Shown: positions 35,834 through 46,546, counted from the stretch's first letter. The stretch: 64,000 nt of DNA from Aurantimonas sp965217685 (GCA_965217685.1 CBDCIZ010000003.1:2976001-3040000); one strand, 5' to 3'. Numbers and translations are program-made. Notes: a model not told the origin generated them from the sequence alone.

Positions 35834-37027
35834 ATGACGATCGAAGGACGCGATGAACGGGCCGGGTTCCAAAATGGAAACCGCATCCGCCTTGCCATGG
35901 TCGGCGGCGGAGAGGGCGCCTTTATCGGCGGCGTCCACCGCATCGCCAGCCGCATCGACGACCGGTTCGAACTCGTCGCCGGGGCCTTGTCCTCGACGCC
36001 GGAGAAGGCGGCTCGGTCGGCCGCCGCGATCGGGCTCGATCCGGCGCGCTCCTATGCGTCCTACACCGAGATGGCACGCGCCGAGAAGGCGCGGGACGAC
36101 GGTGCCGAGGCGGTGGCCATCGTCACGCCCAACCACATGCATTTTCCGGTCGCCCGGACCTTCCTCGAAGCCGGCTTCCACATCGTCTGCGACAAGCCGA
36201 TGACCCTGACGCTCGACGAGGCGAAGGCGCTCGCACAAATCGCGGACGGTTCGGGCAAGATCTTCGTTTTGACCCACAACTACACCGGCTATCCGATGGT
36301 TCGGCAGGCCCGGGCGATGGTCGCGCGCGGCGATCTCGGCACGATCCGCGTGATCAATGCCGAGTATGCGCAAGGGTGGCTTGCCACCCGCGCCGAGGAC
36401 ACCGGCCTCAAGCAGGCCGGTTGGCGCGTCGATCCGGCCAAGGCCGGGGCGGGCGGGGCGATCGGCGATATCGGCACCCATGCCCACAATCTGGCCTGCT
36501 TTGTCAGCGGCATGAAGGTCGCGAGCCTGTCCTGCGACCTGACGTCCTTCGTCGAGGGCCGCGTCCTCGACGACAACGCCTCGATGCTCTTGCGCTTTGC
36601 CGGCCCGCACGGGGTCTTGGCCAAGGGCATGCTCTGGGTGAGCCAGATCGCCATCGGCAACGAGAACGGCCTTTCGCTTCGTATCTACGGCGACAAGGGC
36701 GGCCTCGAATGGCACCAGGAGAGGCCTAACCGGCTGTGGTTCACGCCGCTGGGCGAGCCCAAGCGCCTGCTGACCCGCGGCGGCGAGGGTGTCGCCGGCC
36801 CTGGCGCCGATCTGGCGCGCATACCGGCCGGGCATCCGGAGGGCTATCTGGAAGGTTTCGCCACGATCTACGCCGAGACGGCCGAGCTGATCCGCGCCAA
36901 GGACGAGGGTCGCCCACCGCCCGCCGGGATCGACCTGCCGACCATCGAGGACGGGATCGACGGCCTTGCCTTCATCGAGGCCTGTGTCGCCTCGTCGAAG
37001 GCGGACGGGAAATGGATGTCACTATGA
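35834..37027 (+). CDS. Gfo/Idh/MocA-family NAD(P)-dependent oxidoreductase
   Basis: A 397-residue oxidoreductase of the inositol 2-dehydrogenase-like family. The Rossmann motif is IRLAMVGGGEGAFIGGVHR, the catalytic-region CDKPMTLTLDEA contains the conserved Lys-Pro pair, and GAIGDIGTHAHNLA carries the catalytic Asp and His. It would oxidise or epimerise a sugar or polyol. GAGGAGGAATC precedes the ATG. It stands between the ureide cluster and the TRAP operon on its own strand, and belongs functionally more plausibly with the sugar-acid genes. Confidence 0.88.
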   Translation: MTIEGRDERAGFQNGNRIRLAMVGGGEGAFIGGVHRIASRIDDRFELVAGALSSTPEKAARSAAAIGLDPARSYASYTEMARAEKARDDGAEAVAIVTPNHMHFPVARTFLEAGFHIVCDKPMTLTLDEAKALAQIADGSGKIFVLTHNYTGYPMVRQARAMVARGDLGTIRVINAEYAQGWLATRAEDTGLKQAGWRVDPAKAGAGGAIGDIGTHAHNLACFVSGMKVASLSCDLTSFVEGRVLDDNASMLLRFAGPHGVLAKGMLWVSQIAIGNENGLSLRIYGDKGGLEWHQERPNRLWFTPLGEPKRLLTRGGEGVAGPGADLARIPAGHPEGYLEGFATIYAETAELIRAKDEGRPPPAGIDLPTIEDGIDGLAFIEACVASSKADGKWMSL

Positions 37028-37115
37028 GAAACGCCGCCGGCGAAACCAACCGATCTGAACCGGCGACGTCTGTCGACCGCTGGACATTTCTGGTTGGACG
37101 ACGCTCGATTGATGC

Positions 37116-38453
37116 TTATCGTCCCGTGATCCCCGGAAAGGCCACGAGCAGTCCGACCGCGATCATCTGCAGCGCGATGAACGGCAGAAGGGACTTGAAG
37201 ATGTCGCCGAGCGAGATGTCGGCCGGCGCGACGCTCTTCAGGTAGAAGGCGGCGGGGCCGAAGGGCGGCGACAGGAACGAGATTTGCATGTTCATGCAGA
37301 AAAGGACGCCGAACCAGACCGGGTCCATGCCCATGGATTTGATGATCGGCACGAAGATCGGCATCGTCAGAAGTGCGATGCCGACCCAGTCGAGAAAGGC
37401 GCCGAGGACGAAGAGGATCGCCATCATCACAAGGACGATGACGGTCGGGTTTTGGGATATTCCGGTGATCATCCCGGAGACGAAATTGACGCCGCCCATC
37501 AGATTGTAGACGCCGACGATCGCCGTCGCGCCGATACCGATCCAGACGATCATGCCGACCGTCGCCAGCGTCTGAAGAGCCGCGTCGCGCATCAGGGCAT
37601 AGGAGAACTCGCCGCGCAGGATCGTCGACAGGACGACACCGCCGACGCCGATTGCCGACGCCTCGGTGACCGACGCAATGCCCCCGTAGATCGAACCGAG
37701 CACCACGAAGACGACGAAGATCGGCAGCGCGAGGCCCTTGAGAAGCCGGATTTTCTCGGCGGTCGGGATGACGGTGCGATCGAGCTCCGGAACGATGCCC
37801 TTCGAAAAATAGGCCCGGAACAGAATATAGCCGACATAGAACATCGCCAGCATGAAGCCGGGAAAGAAGGCGGCGGTGAAAAGCTCGCCGATCGAGACGT
37901 TGGCGGTCAGACCGTAGATGATCAGGACGATCGAGGGCGGAATCATGGTGCCGAGCGATCCGCCGGCGCACACGACGCCGATGGCGAGATTGCGATCGTA
38001 GCCGAGGCGCAGCATCTGCGGCAAGGCGATCAGGCCGAGAAGCACGATCTCGCCGCCGATAATGCCGCTCATCGCGGCGAGGATCACCGACACGAACACG
38101 GTCTGGACGGCGACGCCGCCCTTGATGCGGCCGGCGAACAGCTTCATGGCGTCGAACAGATCGCGGGCGATGCCCGAGCGATCGAGGATCGCCGCCATCA
38201 GCACGAACATCGGCACCGAGACGAACACGAAGTTCATCACGAAGGAATAGACACGGCTGGTGATCAGCGGGATCGACATCGGCCCGAACCAGCCGAGCGC
38301 GAAGATCAGCGCGACGAGCAGCGTGACGAAGGCGAGCGGCATGCCGGTGAGCAGAAGCGTCACCAGCAGCACGAACATCACCAGCGTGCCCCAGCCGATG
38401 CCGAGCGCCTGAAGATTGATGCCGAAGTCGAAGAGATCGGTCACCGCGCTCAT
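37116..38453 (-). CDS. dctM: TRAP transporter large permease (DctM), second system
   Basis: A 445-residue large TRAP subunit with about twelve helices. Markers are VPMFVLMAAILDRSGIARDL, AMSGIIGGEIVLLGLIALP, GGSLGTMIPPSIVLIIYG and SFLSPPFGPAAFYLKS. The last motif resembles the YiaN/SiaM type with Phe-Gly-Pro, different from the FTPPVGIN of the first TRAP system at 14.7 kb, so the two are not recent copies. Overlaps the small permease gene by four bases. Confidence 0.9.
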   Translation of the reverse strand: MSAVTDLFDFGINLQALGIGWGTLVMFVLLVTLLLTGMPLAFVTLLVALIFALGWFGPMSIPLITSRVYSFVMNFVFVSVPMFVLMAAILDRSGIARDLFDAMKLFAGRIKGGVAVQTVFVSVILAAMSGIIGGEIVLLGLIALPQMLRLGYDRNLAIGVVCAGGSLGTMIPPSIVLIIYGLTANVSIGELFTAAFFPGFMLAMFYVGYILFRAYFSKGIVPELDRTVIPTAEKIRLLKGLALPIFVVFVVLGSIYGGIASVTEASAIGVGGVVLSTILRGEFSYALMRDAALQTLATVGMIVWIGIGATAIVGVYNLMGGVNFVSGMITGISQNPTVIVLVMMAILFVLGAFLDWVGIALLTMPIFVPIIKSMGMDPVWFGVLFCMNMQISFLSPPFGPAAFYLKSVAPADISLGDIFKSLLPFIALQMIAVGLLVAFPGITGR

Positions 38454-39034
38454 CGGGTGTTTCTCCTGGGGCCACGGGCGTAGTTGAAGGCCAGGATCAG
38501 GAACTGGACCACCAGAAGCACCATGACGATGAAGACGAAGATCTTGATGAGGGCCGGCGTCGGCGGGCTCCAGGCGCTGCCGGTGGTCTCCAGCCGAATG
38601 GTGCCCGACGGCGTGATGACCGCGCGGCTGACCATGTGCCAGGCGGCATAGGCGAAAAAGCCCGAGGCGAGGGCGGAGATGAGCGAGATGGCGATGTCGG
38701 CGACGCGCCGGGCGCCGGGCGGCAGGATGTCGTAGATCAGAACGACGCGGATGTGGCTGTTCCTGGCGGTGCAGTAGAGGCCGCCGAACACGAAGGCCGC
38801 CCCGCACAGGAAGACGCTGGTCTCGTGAACCCAGATGGTCGGGCTGTTGAAGAAGTACCGCAGGAAGACTTCGAGAAGCAGGATCGCGGCGGCGACCACG
38901 ATGCCGGCGGCGAAGAGATAACCGGCTCGATCGACCATCTGGCCCATCAAGCCCGCTTCCAGCGCCGTTCGGCCCGTTCCTTCGCTTGTCGCGGCCAGAT
39001 CGATGTCTTCGGACGTGCGTGAGGGTTCGCTCAT
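38450..39034 (-). CDS. dctQ: TRAP transporter small permease (DctQ), second system
   Basis: A 194-residue four-helix subunit with a 30-residue polar N-terminus. LEVFLRYFF after the first helix and LYCTARNSHIRVVLIYD between helices 2 and 3 fit the DctQ family. It forms the membrane complex with the large subunit just downstream. Confidence 0.87.
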   Translation of the reverse strand: MSEPSRTSEDIDLAATSEGTGRTALEAGLMGQMVDRAGYLFAAGIVVAAAILLLEVFLRYFFNSPTIWVHETSVFLCGAAFVFGGLYCTARNSHIRVVLIYDILPPGARRVADIAISLISALASGFFAYAAWHMVSRAVITPSGTIRLETTGSAWSPPTPALIKIFVFIVMVLLVVQFLILAFNYARGPRRNTR

Positions 39035-39112
39035 GTTGACGGCACCGGAGGTTCGAAACGAGACGGGCTGACGAAACGGCCGCGCCTCGATGAGACGCGG
39101 CCGGGATCAAAC

Positions 39113-40135
39113 CTACTGGAGGAGGTTCTTGTCCTTCAGGTAGGCCGTCAGGGTGTCGTAGACCTTCTGGGCCATCGGCGACTGCGTGGCGATCGTGCTC
39201 CACTCGGCCTGACCGAGCTTGCGGAACTTGGCGCGCTCTTCCGGCGACCAGTCGTGAACGGTGATCGCAGAATCGGCCTTGGCCGCCTCGACCGCCTTCA
39301 GATCGGCCGCCTTGTTGCCCTCGATCTGGGTCTTCTGGAACTCCTTCACCGTCTCCTGGAGCATCGTCTTGATGTTTTCCGGCAGTGCGTCCCACTTGGT
39401 CTTGTTCATCGACACCTCGACGAGCGGCAGCGAGTGGAAGCCGGGATAGACCGGGTTCGGGGCGATCTTGTTGAGGCCCTGTTGCTGGTTCACCGAGAAC
39501 ACCGAATAGTCGGCGGCATCGACGACGCCCTTGTCGAGCGAGGTGTAGACTTCCGAGGACGGGAGGTTGACCGGAGCGGCCCCGGCGGCGGCGAAGACGT
39601 TGGCGATCGGCCCCTCGGGCGAGCGCATCTTCAGACCCTTCAGGTCGTCGACGCCGTCGAGAGGTTTGCGCGAAACGAAGGCTTCAAGGCCCGGCGTGGA
39701 GACGCCGATGAAGTGGAGACCGTAGGAACCGAGGAGCTCCTGCATGATCTCCTTGCCGCCGCCGTTCTCGACGAAGTCGATCATCTGGGCGGGATCGGAC
39801 CAGGCGCCGACCGGGTTGGAGATCAGTCCGAAGGCGGGATCCTTGCCGGCCCAGTAGGAACTGTCGCAAATCTGGCCGTCGAGGATGCCGGCGGCGACGG
39901 CGTCGAGGGTCTCGTTGTACTCGACGACCGAGCCGACCGGCAGGAGTTCGATCTGCACCTTGCCGTCCGACTTCTCCTTGACGAGGTCGGTCCAGCCCTT
40001 CTGGTACTCGTAGTTCGGGTTGCCGGCCGGATCGGACGACTGGAAGCGGAACGAATACTCCTGGGCGCTGGCAAAGCCCGCGACCGCAAGAAGCGCGGTG
40101 GCTGCGAGGGCGGCCCTGACGAGATGACGTTTCAT
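39113..40135 (-). CDS. dctP: TRAP transporter substrate-binding protein (DctP), second system
   Basis: A 340-residue periplasmic binding protein with a clear signal peptide cut after FASAQ (residue 25 region). DctP-family motifs include the LKGLKMRSPEGPIANVFAAAGAAPV stretch with the substrate-carboxylate arginine, and LDKGVVDAADYS. First gene of the dctPQM operon. The divergent enolase-superfamily and SDR genes next door suggest an aldonate or uronate-type ligand. Confidence 0.9.
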   Translation of the reverse strand: MKRHLVRAALAATALLAVAGFASAQEYSFRFQSSDPAGNPNYEYQKGWTDLVKEKSDGKVQIELLPVGSVVEYNETLDAVAAGILDGQICDSSYWAGKDPAFGLISNPVGAWSDPAQMIDFVENGGGKEIMQELLGSYGLHFIGVSTPGLEAFVSRKPLDGVDDLKGLKMRSPEGPIANVFAAAGAAPVNLPSSEVYTSLDKGVVDAADYSVFSVNQQQGLNKIAPNPVYPGFHSLPLVEVSMNKTKWDALPENIKTMLQETVKEFQKTQIEGNKAADLKAVEAAKADSAITVHDWSPEERAKFRKLGQAEWSTIATQSPMAQKVYDTLTAYLKDKNLLQ

Positions 40136-40208
40136 GTAAATCCTCCCTGGATTTTCTCGGTTGATTTTCTGGGTCGTGGTAGGGTCGAACTCCGCTCGGC
40201 AATCCGTC

Positions 40209-41054
40209 CTACCGGGCCTGCCTCGACGACTGGTTTGCAGGCTCCTGTGCATCGGCGCTGTGTGTTGTAACGCGCGAGACATCCCGGCCCGGCGCATCGA
40301 AACTGGTATCGAGAAAGCGCGGATCGATGGTCTCCGCGAGTTCGTCGATCAAACCGATGCTGAAGGTGACCAGATCGTCGGAAGCTTGGCGCGCTGTGGC
40401 CTCGTCCTTTTGCAGGATGCTGTCCATGATGTCGAGATGGCGGGCGATCGTCGTATCAAGCCCCTTCTGTCCGCTGATCTGCGTCAGATGGAGATAGCCG
40501 ATGCGGCGGGCGATGGCGTGAAGAGGGCGCAACGCCCGCTCCAGAAAGCGCTCGCCGGAAGCCTGGATCAGCAGATTGTCGAGCGCCTTGTCGATCGCGT
40601 TGAAATCGTCGACCGTCAGCGTCGCCGCCTCCGAAGCGAGGCGTCGGCGCAGATAGACGAGCCGCGAGCGATCGTTGGCGTTCATGTTCCGGATCGCGGC
40701 TTCCGTGACGAAGCGGTTGAGGTCACGCCGCAGGATCGAGAGGTGGCGTTCCCGCGACAGGTCGATGGGCGCGATCCTCAGCCCGTTGCGCGGTCGTACC
40801 TCAATCAGCGTTTCGGCCGCAAGTCGCCGGACCGCCTGATGAACCGGCGTCCGGCCGAGGCCCACCATCGCCTGCAGATCCTGGGTTCTAAGGTATGAGC
40901 CGGGCGAAAGGCGCATGGCGACGAACAGTTCTTCGATCCGCTCGTAGGCTCGGGTCGTCAGGTCGATGGACCGGTCGGCCAGTCCCACATCCGCCGCGGA
41001 AGCGCCGATCGCTCCCGCTGGAAGCGCGTCTGTCTGACCGAGTCTCGCTTGCAA
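40209..41054 (-). CDS. GntR-family regulator of the sugar-acid locus
   Basis: A 281-residue GntR protein. The winged helix occupies residues about 33-98 (TQDLQAMVGLGRTPVHQAVRRLAAETLIEV), followed by an all-helical FadR-type domain. It lies directly upstream of dctPQM on the same strand and divergent from the dehydratase-SDR pair, the usual location of their repressor. The N-terminal 30 residues before the helix-turn-helix look unstructured, so the TTG start at 41054 may be too early. Confidence 0.85.
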   Translation of the reverse strand: MQARLGQTDALPAGAIGASAADVGLADRSIDLTTRAYERIEELFVAMRLSPGSYLRTQDLQAMVGLGRTPVHQAVRRLAAETLIEVRPRNGLRIAPIDLSRERHLSILRRDLNRFVTEAAIRNMNANDRSRLVYLRRRLASEAATLTVDDFNAIDKALDNLLIQASGERFLERALRPLHAIARRIGYLHLTQISGQKGLDTTIARHLDIMDSILQKDEATARQASDDLVTFSIGLIDELAETIDPRFLDTSFDAPGRDVSRVTTHSADAQEPANQSSRQAR

Positions 41055-41073
41055 TTCGTGCCCTGGGTCCGTA

Positions 41074-41096
41074 TGAAATCGATCTCTGATATTTCA
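41074..41096. promoter_or_regulatory. Candidate operator in the GntR/dehydratase divergent region
   Basis: Inverted repeat TGAAAT (41074-41079) and ATTTCA (41091-41096) with an 11-base spacer, lying 20 bases upstream of the GntR start and 130 bases upstream of the dehydratase ATG. Position and symmetry fit a regulator site, but the sequence is not a recognised FadR-type box. Confidence 0.4.
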
Positions 41097-41224
41097 CGTA
41101 ATTTAACGGCATGTCAATCGTGTTGCGATGCCGATCGGCGAGCCCGGTTCTGAAAGACTTCCCCCGCCAGCTCGAACAACTGGCGTGGAATTGGCGCGAA
41201 TATGTTGGAGAGGGAGCAGGCAGG

Positions 41225-42430
41225 ATGAAGATCACGGCGTTGGAAACGCTGCGGACCGGGGAGTTCTCGAACGTTCTGTGGGTCAGGGTCCACACCGACG
41301 AGGGCATGATCGGGCTCGGCGAGACCTTCTACGGCGCCGGCGCCGTCGAGGCGCACATCCACGACACGCTGGCCGGCCGGTTGCTGGGCCAGGACCCGCT
41401 CAGGATCGAGGCGCTGAACCGGATCATGACCGATCTGCCGATGGCCCAGGCCTCGACGGGCGTCGAGTACCGCGCCGCCTCGGCGGTCGACATCGCCCTG
41501 TGGGATCTGTTCGGCAAGGTCTGCAACCAGCCGGTCCACCAGATGCTCGGTGGGCTCAATTGCGACAGGCTGCGGGTCTACAACACCTGTGCCGGCTACA
41601 GCTACGTGCGCAGCCACAACATCCGACCGGTGGACACCTGGAACCTCGGCTCATCGGAAGGGCCTTACGAAGATCTGTCGGCCTTCATGACCGATGCCGG
41701 TGCGCTGGCCGAGAGCCTCCTCGAAAGCGGCATCACGGCGATGAAGATCTGGCCGTTCGATCCGCCGGCCCAGGAAAATCGCGGCCTGTACATCTCCGCC
41801 GCCCAGACGAAGACCGCGATCGAACCCTTCGAGAAGATCCGCAAGGCCGTCGGGGACCAGATGGACATCATGGTCGAGTTCCATTCGCTGTGGAACCTGC
41901 CGACCGCCAAGACAATTGCCCGTGCCCTCGAGCCCTACGAGCCGACCTGGTACGAGGACCCGATCCGCATGAACTCGTCCCAGGCGCTGGCCGAATACGC
42001 CGCCTCCACCCATGTCTGGGTCTGCGCCTCCGAGACCCTCGGGAGCCGCTTTCCCTACAAGGACATGCTGGAAAAGGACGCGACCCACATCGCGATGGTC
42101 GATCTGTGCTGGACCGGCGGTCTGACGGAAGGGCGCAAGATCGCGGCGCTCGCCGACACCTATCACCGGCCCTTTGCCCCGCACGACTGCACCGGTCCGG
42201 TTGGCTTCGCAGCCGCCGTCCACGCGTCCTTCAGCCAGCCGAACACCTTGATTCAGGAGTCGGTCAGAGCATTCTACACCGGCTGGTACAGGGAACTCGT
42301 CACCGCCGTGCCACGGATCGAAGGAGGCTACGTCTATCCAATGGACGGTCCGGGCCTCGGCGTCGAACTCCTGCCGCAGGTGTTCGAGCGCTCCGACCTT
42401 ACCCACCGCAAATCCGAACTTTTCGCGTGA
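41225..42430 (+). CDS. Enolase-superfamily sugar-acid dehydratase (mandelate racemase/muconate lactonizing group)
   Basis: A 401-residue enzyme with the N-terminal capping domain (residues 1-120) and a beta/alpha barrel. E218 (VEFHSLW), E244 (WYEDPI) and E270 (ASETLG) are the expected Mg2+ ligands, K174 (AMKIWPF) is a catalytic base candidate and H320 (APHDCTGP) the acid. The ligand set Glu-Glu-Glu with His at the seventh strand points to a galactonate/gluconate-type dehydratase producing a 2-keto-3-deoxy acid, but the exact sugar acid cannot be read off. The gene is followed closely by a gluconate 5-dehydrogenase-like SDR gene. Confidence 0.87.
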   Translation: MKITALETLRTGEFSNVLWVRVHTDEGMIGLGETFYGAGAVEAHIHDTLAGRLLGQDPLRIEALNRIMTDLPMAQASTGVEYRAASAVDIALWDLFGKVCNQPVHQMLGGLNCDRLRVYNTCAGYSYVRSHNIRPVDTWNLGSSEGPYEDLSAFMTDAGALAESLLESGITAMKIWPFDPPAQENRGLYISAAQTKTAIEPFEKIRKAVGDQMDIMVEFHSLWNLPTAKTIARALEPYEPTWYEDPIRMNSSQALAEYAASTHVWVCASETLGSRFPYKDMLEKDATHIAMVDLCWTGGLTEGRKIAALADTYHRPFAPHDCTGPVGFAAAVHASFSQPNTLIQESVRAFYTGWYRELVTAVPRIEGGYVYPMDGPGLGVELLPQVFERSDLTHRKSELFA

Positions 42431-42438
42431 GCCAGACC

Positions 42439-43206
42439 ATGAAACAGCCCCTTTTCGATCTGTCCGGCAAGACGGCCCTCGTCACCGGCTCCTCCCGTGG
42501 CCTCGGCCGGGCCATCGCCGAGGGGCTCGGCGACGCCGGCGCCAGGCTCGTCGTCAATGGCCGCAACGCGCAAACGCTCGCGTCGGTCGCCGCCGAGATG
42601 CGCACCAAGGGTTACGACGTCACCGAAGCGGTGTTCGATGTCGCCGACGAGGCCGCCGTCGAGGTGGCCTTCGCGAAATTCGATGCGGACGGGATCGCCA
42701 TCGACATTCTCGTCAACAATGCCGGCATCCAGCACCGCCAACCCATGGTCGAGCTGAAGCTCGCCGACTGGCAGCGCGTCATCGACACCAACCTCACCAG
42801 CGCCTTCCTCGTCGGCCGCGAGGCCGCCAGGCGGATGATCGCGCGCGGGGCAGGCAAGGTGATCAACATCGGATCGCTGACCTCGGAACTCGCTCGGGCG
42901 ACCGTGATCCCCTACACTGTCGCCAAGGGCGGCATCCGCCTCCTGACCAAGGGCATGGCGGCCGAATGGGCCAAGGATGGCATCCAGGCCAATGCCATCG
43001 GGCCGGGCTACATGCTGACGGACATGAACGAGGCGCTGGTCAACGACGAGAAATTCGACGCCTGGGTCAAGGGGCGCACGCCGGCCGGCCGCTGGGGCAA
43101 GCCCGAGGAACTGGTCGGCGCGGCGGTTTTTCTGTCCTCGGCGGCGTCGGATTACGTCAACGGCCAGATGATCTACGTCGACGGCGGCATGCTTTCGGTT
43201 TTGTGA
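42439..43206 (+). CDS. SDR oxidoreductase, gluconate 5-dehydrogenase (IdnO) type
   Basis: A 255-residue classical short-chain dehydrogenase. Cofactor motif TGSSRGLG, NNAGIQ, and the catalytic S146, Y159 and K163. The stretches NNAGIQHRQP, KVINIGSLTSELARATVIPY and RTPAGRWGKPEEL match the IdnO/gluconate 5-dehydrogenase subgroup, which interconverts 5-keto-gluconate and gluconate. A GTG at 42427 overlapping the preceding stop would add four residues. Operon with the dehydratase gene. Confidence 0.87.
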   Translation: MKQPLFDLSGKTALVTGSSRGLGRAIAEGLGDAGARLVVNGRNAQTLASVAAEMRTKGYDVTEAVFDVADEAAVEVAFAKFDADGIAIDILVNNAGIQHRQPMVELKLADWQRVIDTNLTSAFLVGREAARRMIARGAGKVINIGSLTSELARATVIPYTVAKGGIRLLTKGMAAEWAKDGIQANAIGPGYMLTDMNEALVNDEKFDAWVKGRTPAGRWGKPEELVGAAVFLSSAASDYVNGQMIYVDGGMLSVL

Positions 43207-43516
43207 GCGCATCTTCTAAGGTGACGAGAGGATCAAAACTGTCGCCGCACATGCCGCCCATGATCCACGCCCGGAAGACCGGGACGAACCTGCACGCCGG
43301 GCGCCGGCGAGGTTCGCTTCCGCATGGCACGCGGCCTCTGCACTTCGGACCTGCACGCGGTCCGATATGTGTTGCGAAGCGTCGTGCGGTTGTGATCGTT
43401 CGCTGTGGGTCGAGGCGGCCTCGCCATGATCTCGGCGTCCGCTAGGTGAAGAGAGTGGAAGGCAGAACCGTTGTCTCGGTAGCCTTCGATAACGCCGACC
43501 CTGGAGGAGATATCCG
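43207..43516. other. Intergenic region
   Basis: 310 bases between the SDR gene and a small membrane protein gene. A 6-bp hairpin CGGACC-N7-GGTCCG occurs mid-region and may contribute to termination. No coding signal on either strand. Confidence 0.3.
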
Positions 43517-43663
43517 ATGCTTTGGACGATTGCCGTAATTCTTGTGATCCTGTGGCTGCTGGGCGCTTTCGCGTTTCATGTCGGCGGCGGGTTGATCCAT
43601 CTGCTGATCGTCATCGCGGTGATCGTCGTCATCGTTCAACTCGTTCAGGGCCGCAGGGTCTAG
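43517..43663 (+). CDS. Lmo0937-type small membrane protein (48 aa)
   Basis: A 48-residue protein made of two hydrophobic helices separated by HVGGGLIHLL, ending in a basic QGRRV. This is the pattern of the lmo0937/DUF5670 family of stress-linked mini membrane proteins of unknown role. A strong GGAGGA lies upstream of the ATG at 43517. Confidence 0.75.
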   Translation: MLWTIAVILVILWLLGAFAFHVGGGLIHLLIVIAVIVVIVQLVQGRRV

Positions 43664-43737
43664 GGCGTCTCATCGCGGCGTTTCGTGCAATCGACGAAGC
43701 GGTCCGCGCCATTCCTTTCGTTCACGAGAAAACGCCC

Positions 43738-44195
43738 ATGAGCACTTCGGCCAAGACCCGGCTTGTGGGTCTCAACCATGTCGCCCTGGAGGTCGGAGAC
43801 GTCGAGGCCGCCCTGGACTTCTATGGGAGGATCTTCGAGTTCGACCTGCGCGGCAGCCACGAGAACGACGAGGGTCGGCGGGTCATGGCCTTCATCGACA
43901 TGGGCGACCAGTTTCTCGCTCTGAGCGAGGGCCGCACGCAGGAGGCCGATCGTGGACGACACTTCGGGCTTGTCGTCGAGGATCGTTCGAACGTCGGCGA
44001 ACTCGCGGGGGCGGCCGGTGCCATTCCGGTCGACGGATCGCCGTTCAACTTCCTTGATCCCTGGGGCAACCGGATCGAGATCGTCGACTATCGGGACGTC
44101 CAGTTTTCCAAGACCGATGTCGTCATGGCGGCGATGGGGCTCGACCCGCAAAAGTCGGACGATGCGGTGGCCGAACTCGACGCGAAGGATATGCG

Positions 44196-44199
<4 letters not shown>
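43738..44199 (+). CDS. VOC-family (glyoxalase/dioxygenase fold) protein
   Basis: A 153-residue vicinal-oxygen-chelate protein with one full set of paired modules. GLNHVALEVGDVEAALDFY starts module 1 (H14 a metal-ligand candidate), RHFGLVVED starts module 2, and FLDPWGNRIEIVDY holds the C-terminal Glu. Substrate unknown. Its stop overlaps the GTG start of the glucosidase gene by four bases, so the two are co-translated. Confidence 0.83.
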
Positions 44200-45794
<1,595 letters not shown>

Positions 45795-46402
45795 GGCCAC
45801 GAAGAGAGACGGCTTCGGCTTCGATCATGGAGCCCCCGTTCGCCGCCGCCGATGAACCTCACCGTCTCGATACCCGGATGAGAATGACGGGAACTCTCCC
45901 CGGTATCCGTTGCTCGGCCACGATCAGGATCGCGAGAAGCACGACGTCGGTGGCGAGCGCCATCACGCTGGCGAACATGGCCTGCAACAGGAAACGATGG
46001 CGATGGCTCGATAGCCCGATTGTGTTCGCATGACCCGGAAACGGCGCAGAGGAGCGACATCCAGCCCGAACAGATGCCCCTTCACGCCAAATATCCACCC
46101 TCGAAGTCCTCAAGACCGCTTTCAGTCGGAAAAATACAGTGTTCCCGGAAGTGTCCAGATGGCGGTGTCATTACAATACCGCACACCCGCACTTGTCGCT
46201 CGGCTGCCGCCCGCCGGCGCCGCAGGTCGTGCGATGGCCGGCCTTACGATCTTGACCGGCTTCACCGGTCACGCCAACCTTCGCGCCAAGGCCCGTAATG
46301 CAGCAGGATTTGCCCCGGACCGCTCTGTAGGACCACCCGGTTTCGGCTGCCCGGCCGTTGACAATACTAAAGTGATTGCCCTGCCAGTTCAGGCCATAGC
46401 TC

Positions 46403-46432
46403 TTGACACGACTCACCCGCCGCTCCTATATC
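46403..46432 (+). promoter_or_regulatory. Housekeeping promoter of tRNA-Met
   Basis: TTGACA at 46403-46408 and TATATC at 46427-46432 are separated by 18 bases. Initiation is expected near 46439, about 30 bases before the mature tRNA 5' end. Confidence 0.65.
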
Positions 46433-46450
46433 GCCGCGGCCTAGGCGGTC

Positions 46451-46466
46451 GCCCTTTTAAAAGGGC
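46451..46466. repeat. Perfect 16-bp palindrome in the tRNA-Met leader
   Basis: GCCCTTTTAAAAGGGC is fully self-complementary and lies between the predicted transcription start and the tRNA, four bases before the mature 5' end. It could be a protein site, or fold within the precursor RNA and affect RNase P cleavage. Confidence 0.55.
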
Positions 46467-46469
46467 CAT

Positions 46470-46546
46470 GGCGGGGTAGCTCAGCTGGTTAGAGCAGCGG
46501 AATCATAATCCGCGTGTCGGGGGTTCAAGTCCCTCTCCCGCTACCA
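46470..46546 (+). tRNA. tRNA-Met (anticodon CAT)
   Basis: A 77-base cloverleaf with encoded CCA. Acceptor GGCGGGG pairs with TCCCGCT (G-T at both ends), the D arm is the usual TAGCTCAG, the anticodon stem GCGGA/TCCGC closes a loop with CAT at 34-36, and the T loop is TTCAAGT. A CAT anticodon also occurs in tRNA-Ile2 read through lysidine, but the sequence is like the elongator tRNA-Met of rhizobia; initiator features (mismatched first pair C-A, three G-C in the anticodon stem) are absent. Confidence 0.9.

Larger units (their letters stand above)
45795..46469. other. Long intergenic region upstream of tRNA-Met
   Basis: 675 bases without a convincing gene. It holds the tRNA promoter and a palindromic leader (listed separately) and a hairpin TGACCGG-CTTCA-CCGGTCA at 46253-46271. 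A minus-strand frame at 45859-46113 includes one hydrophobic stretch (VMALATDVVLLAILIV), which might be a small membrane protein, but it has no ribosome binding site and its upstream half is unlike a protein. Confidence 0.4.

Noticed and set aside
39254..40270. 338-codon plus-strand open frame opposite the second dctP
   Set aside because: Shadow frame; the minus strand has a signal peptide and DctP motifs.
45859..46113. Minus-strand 84-codon frame with one hydrophobic stretch
   Set aside because: Only the last half looks like a membrane helix; no ribosome binding site, and the first half is atypical. Kept only as a remark in the intergenic entry.
46470..46546. tRNA-Ile2 (CAT read through lysidine)
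   Set aside because: Sequence is closer to elongator tRNA-Met of rhizobia as I recall it; not fully excluded without a model-based search.
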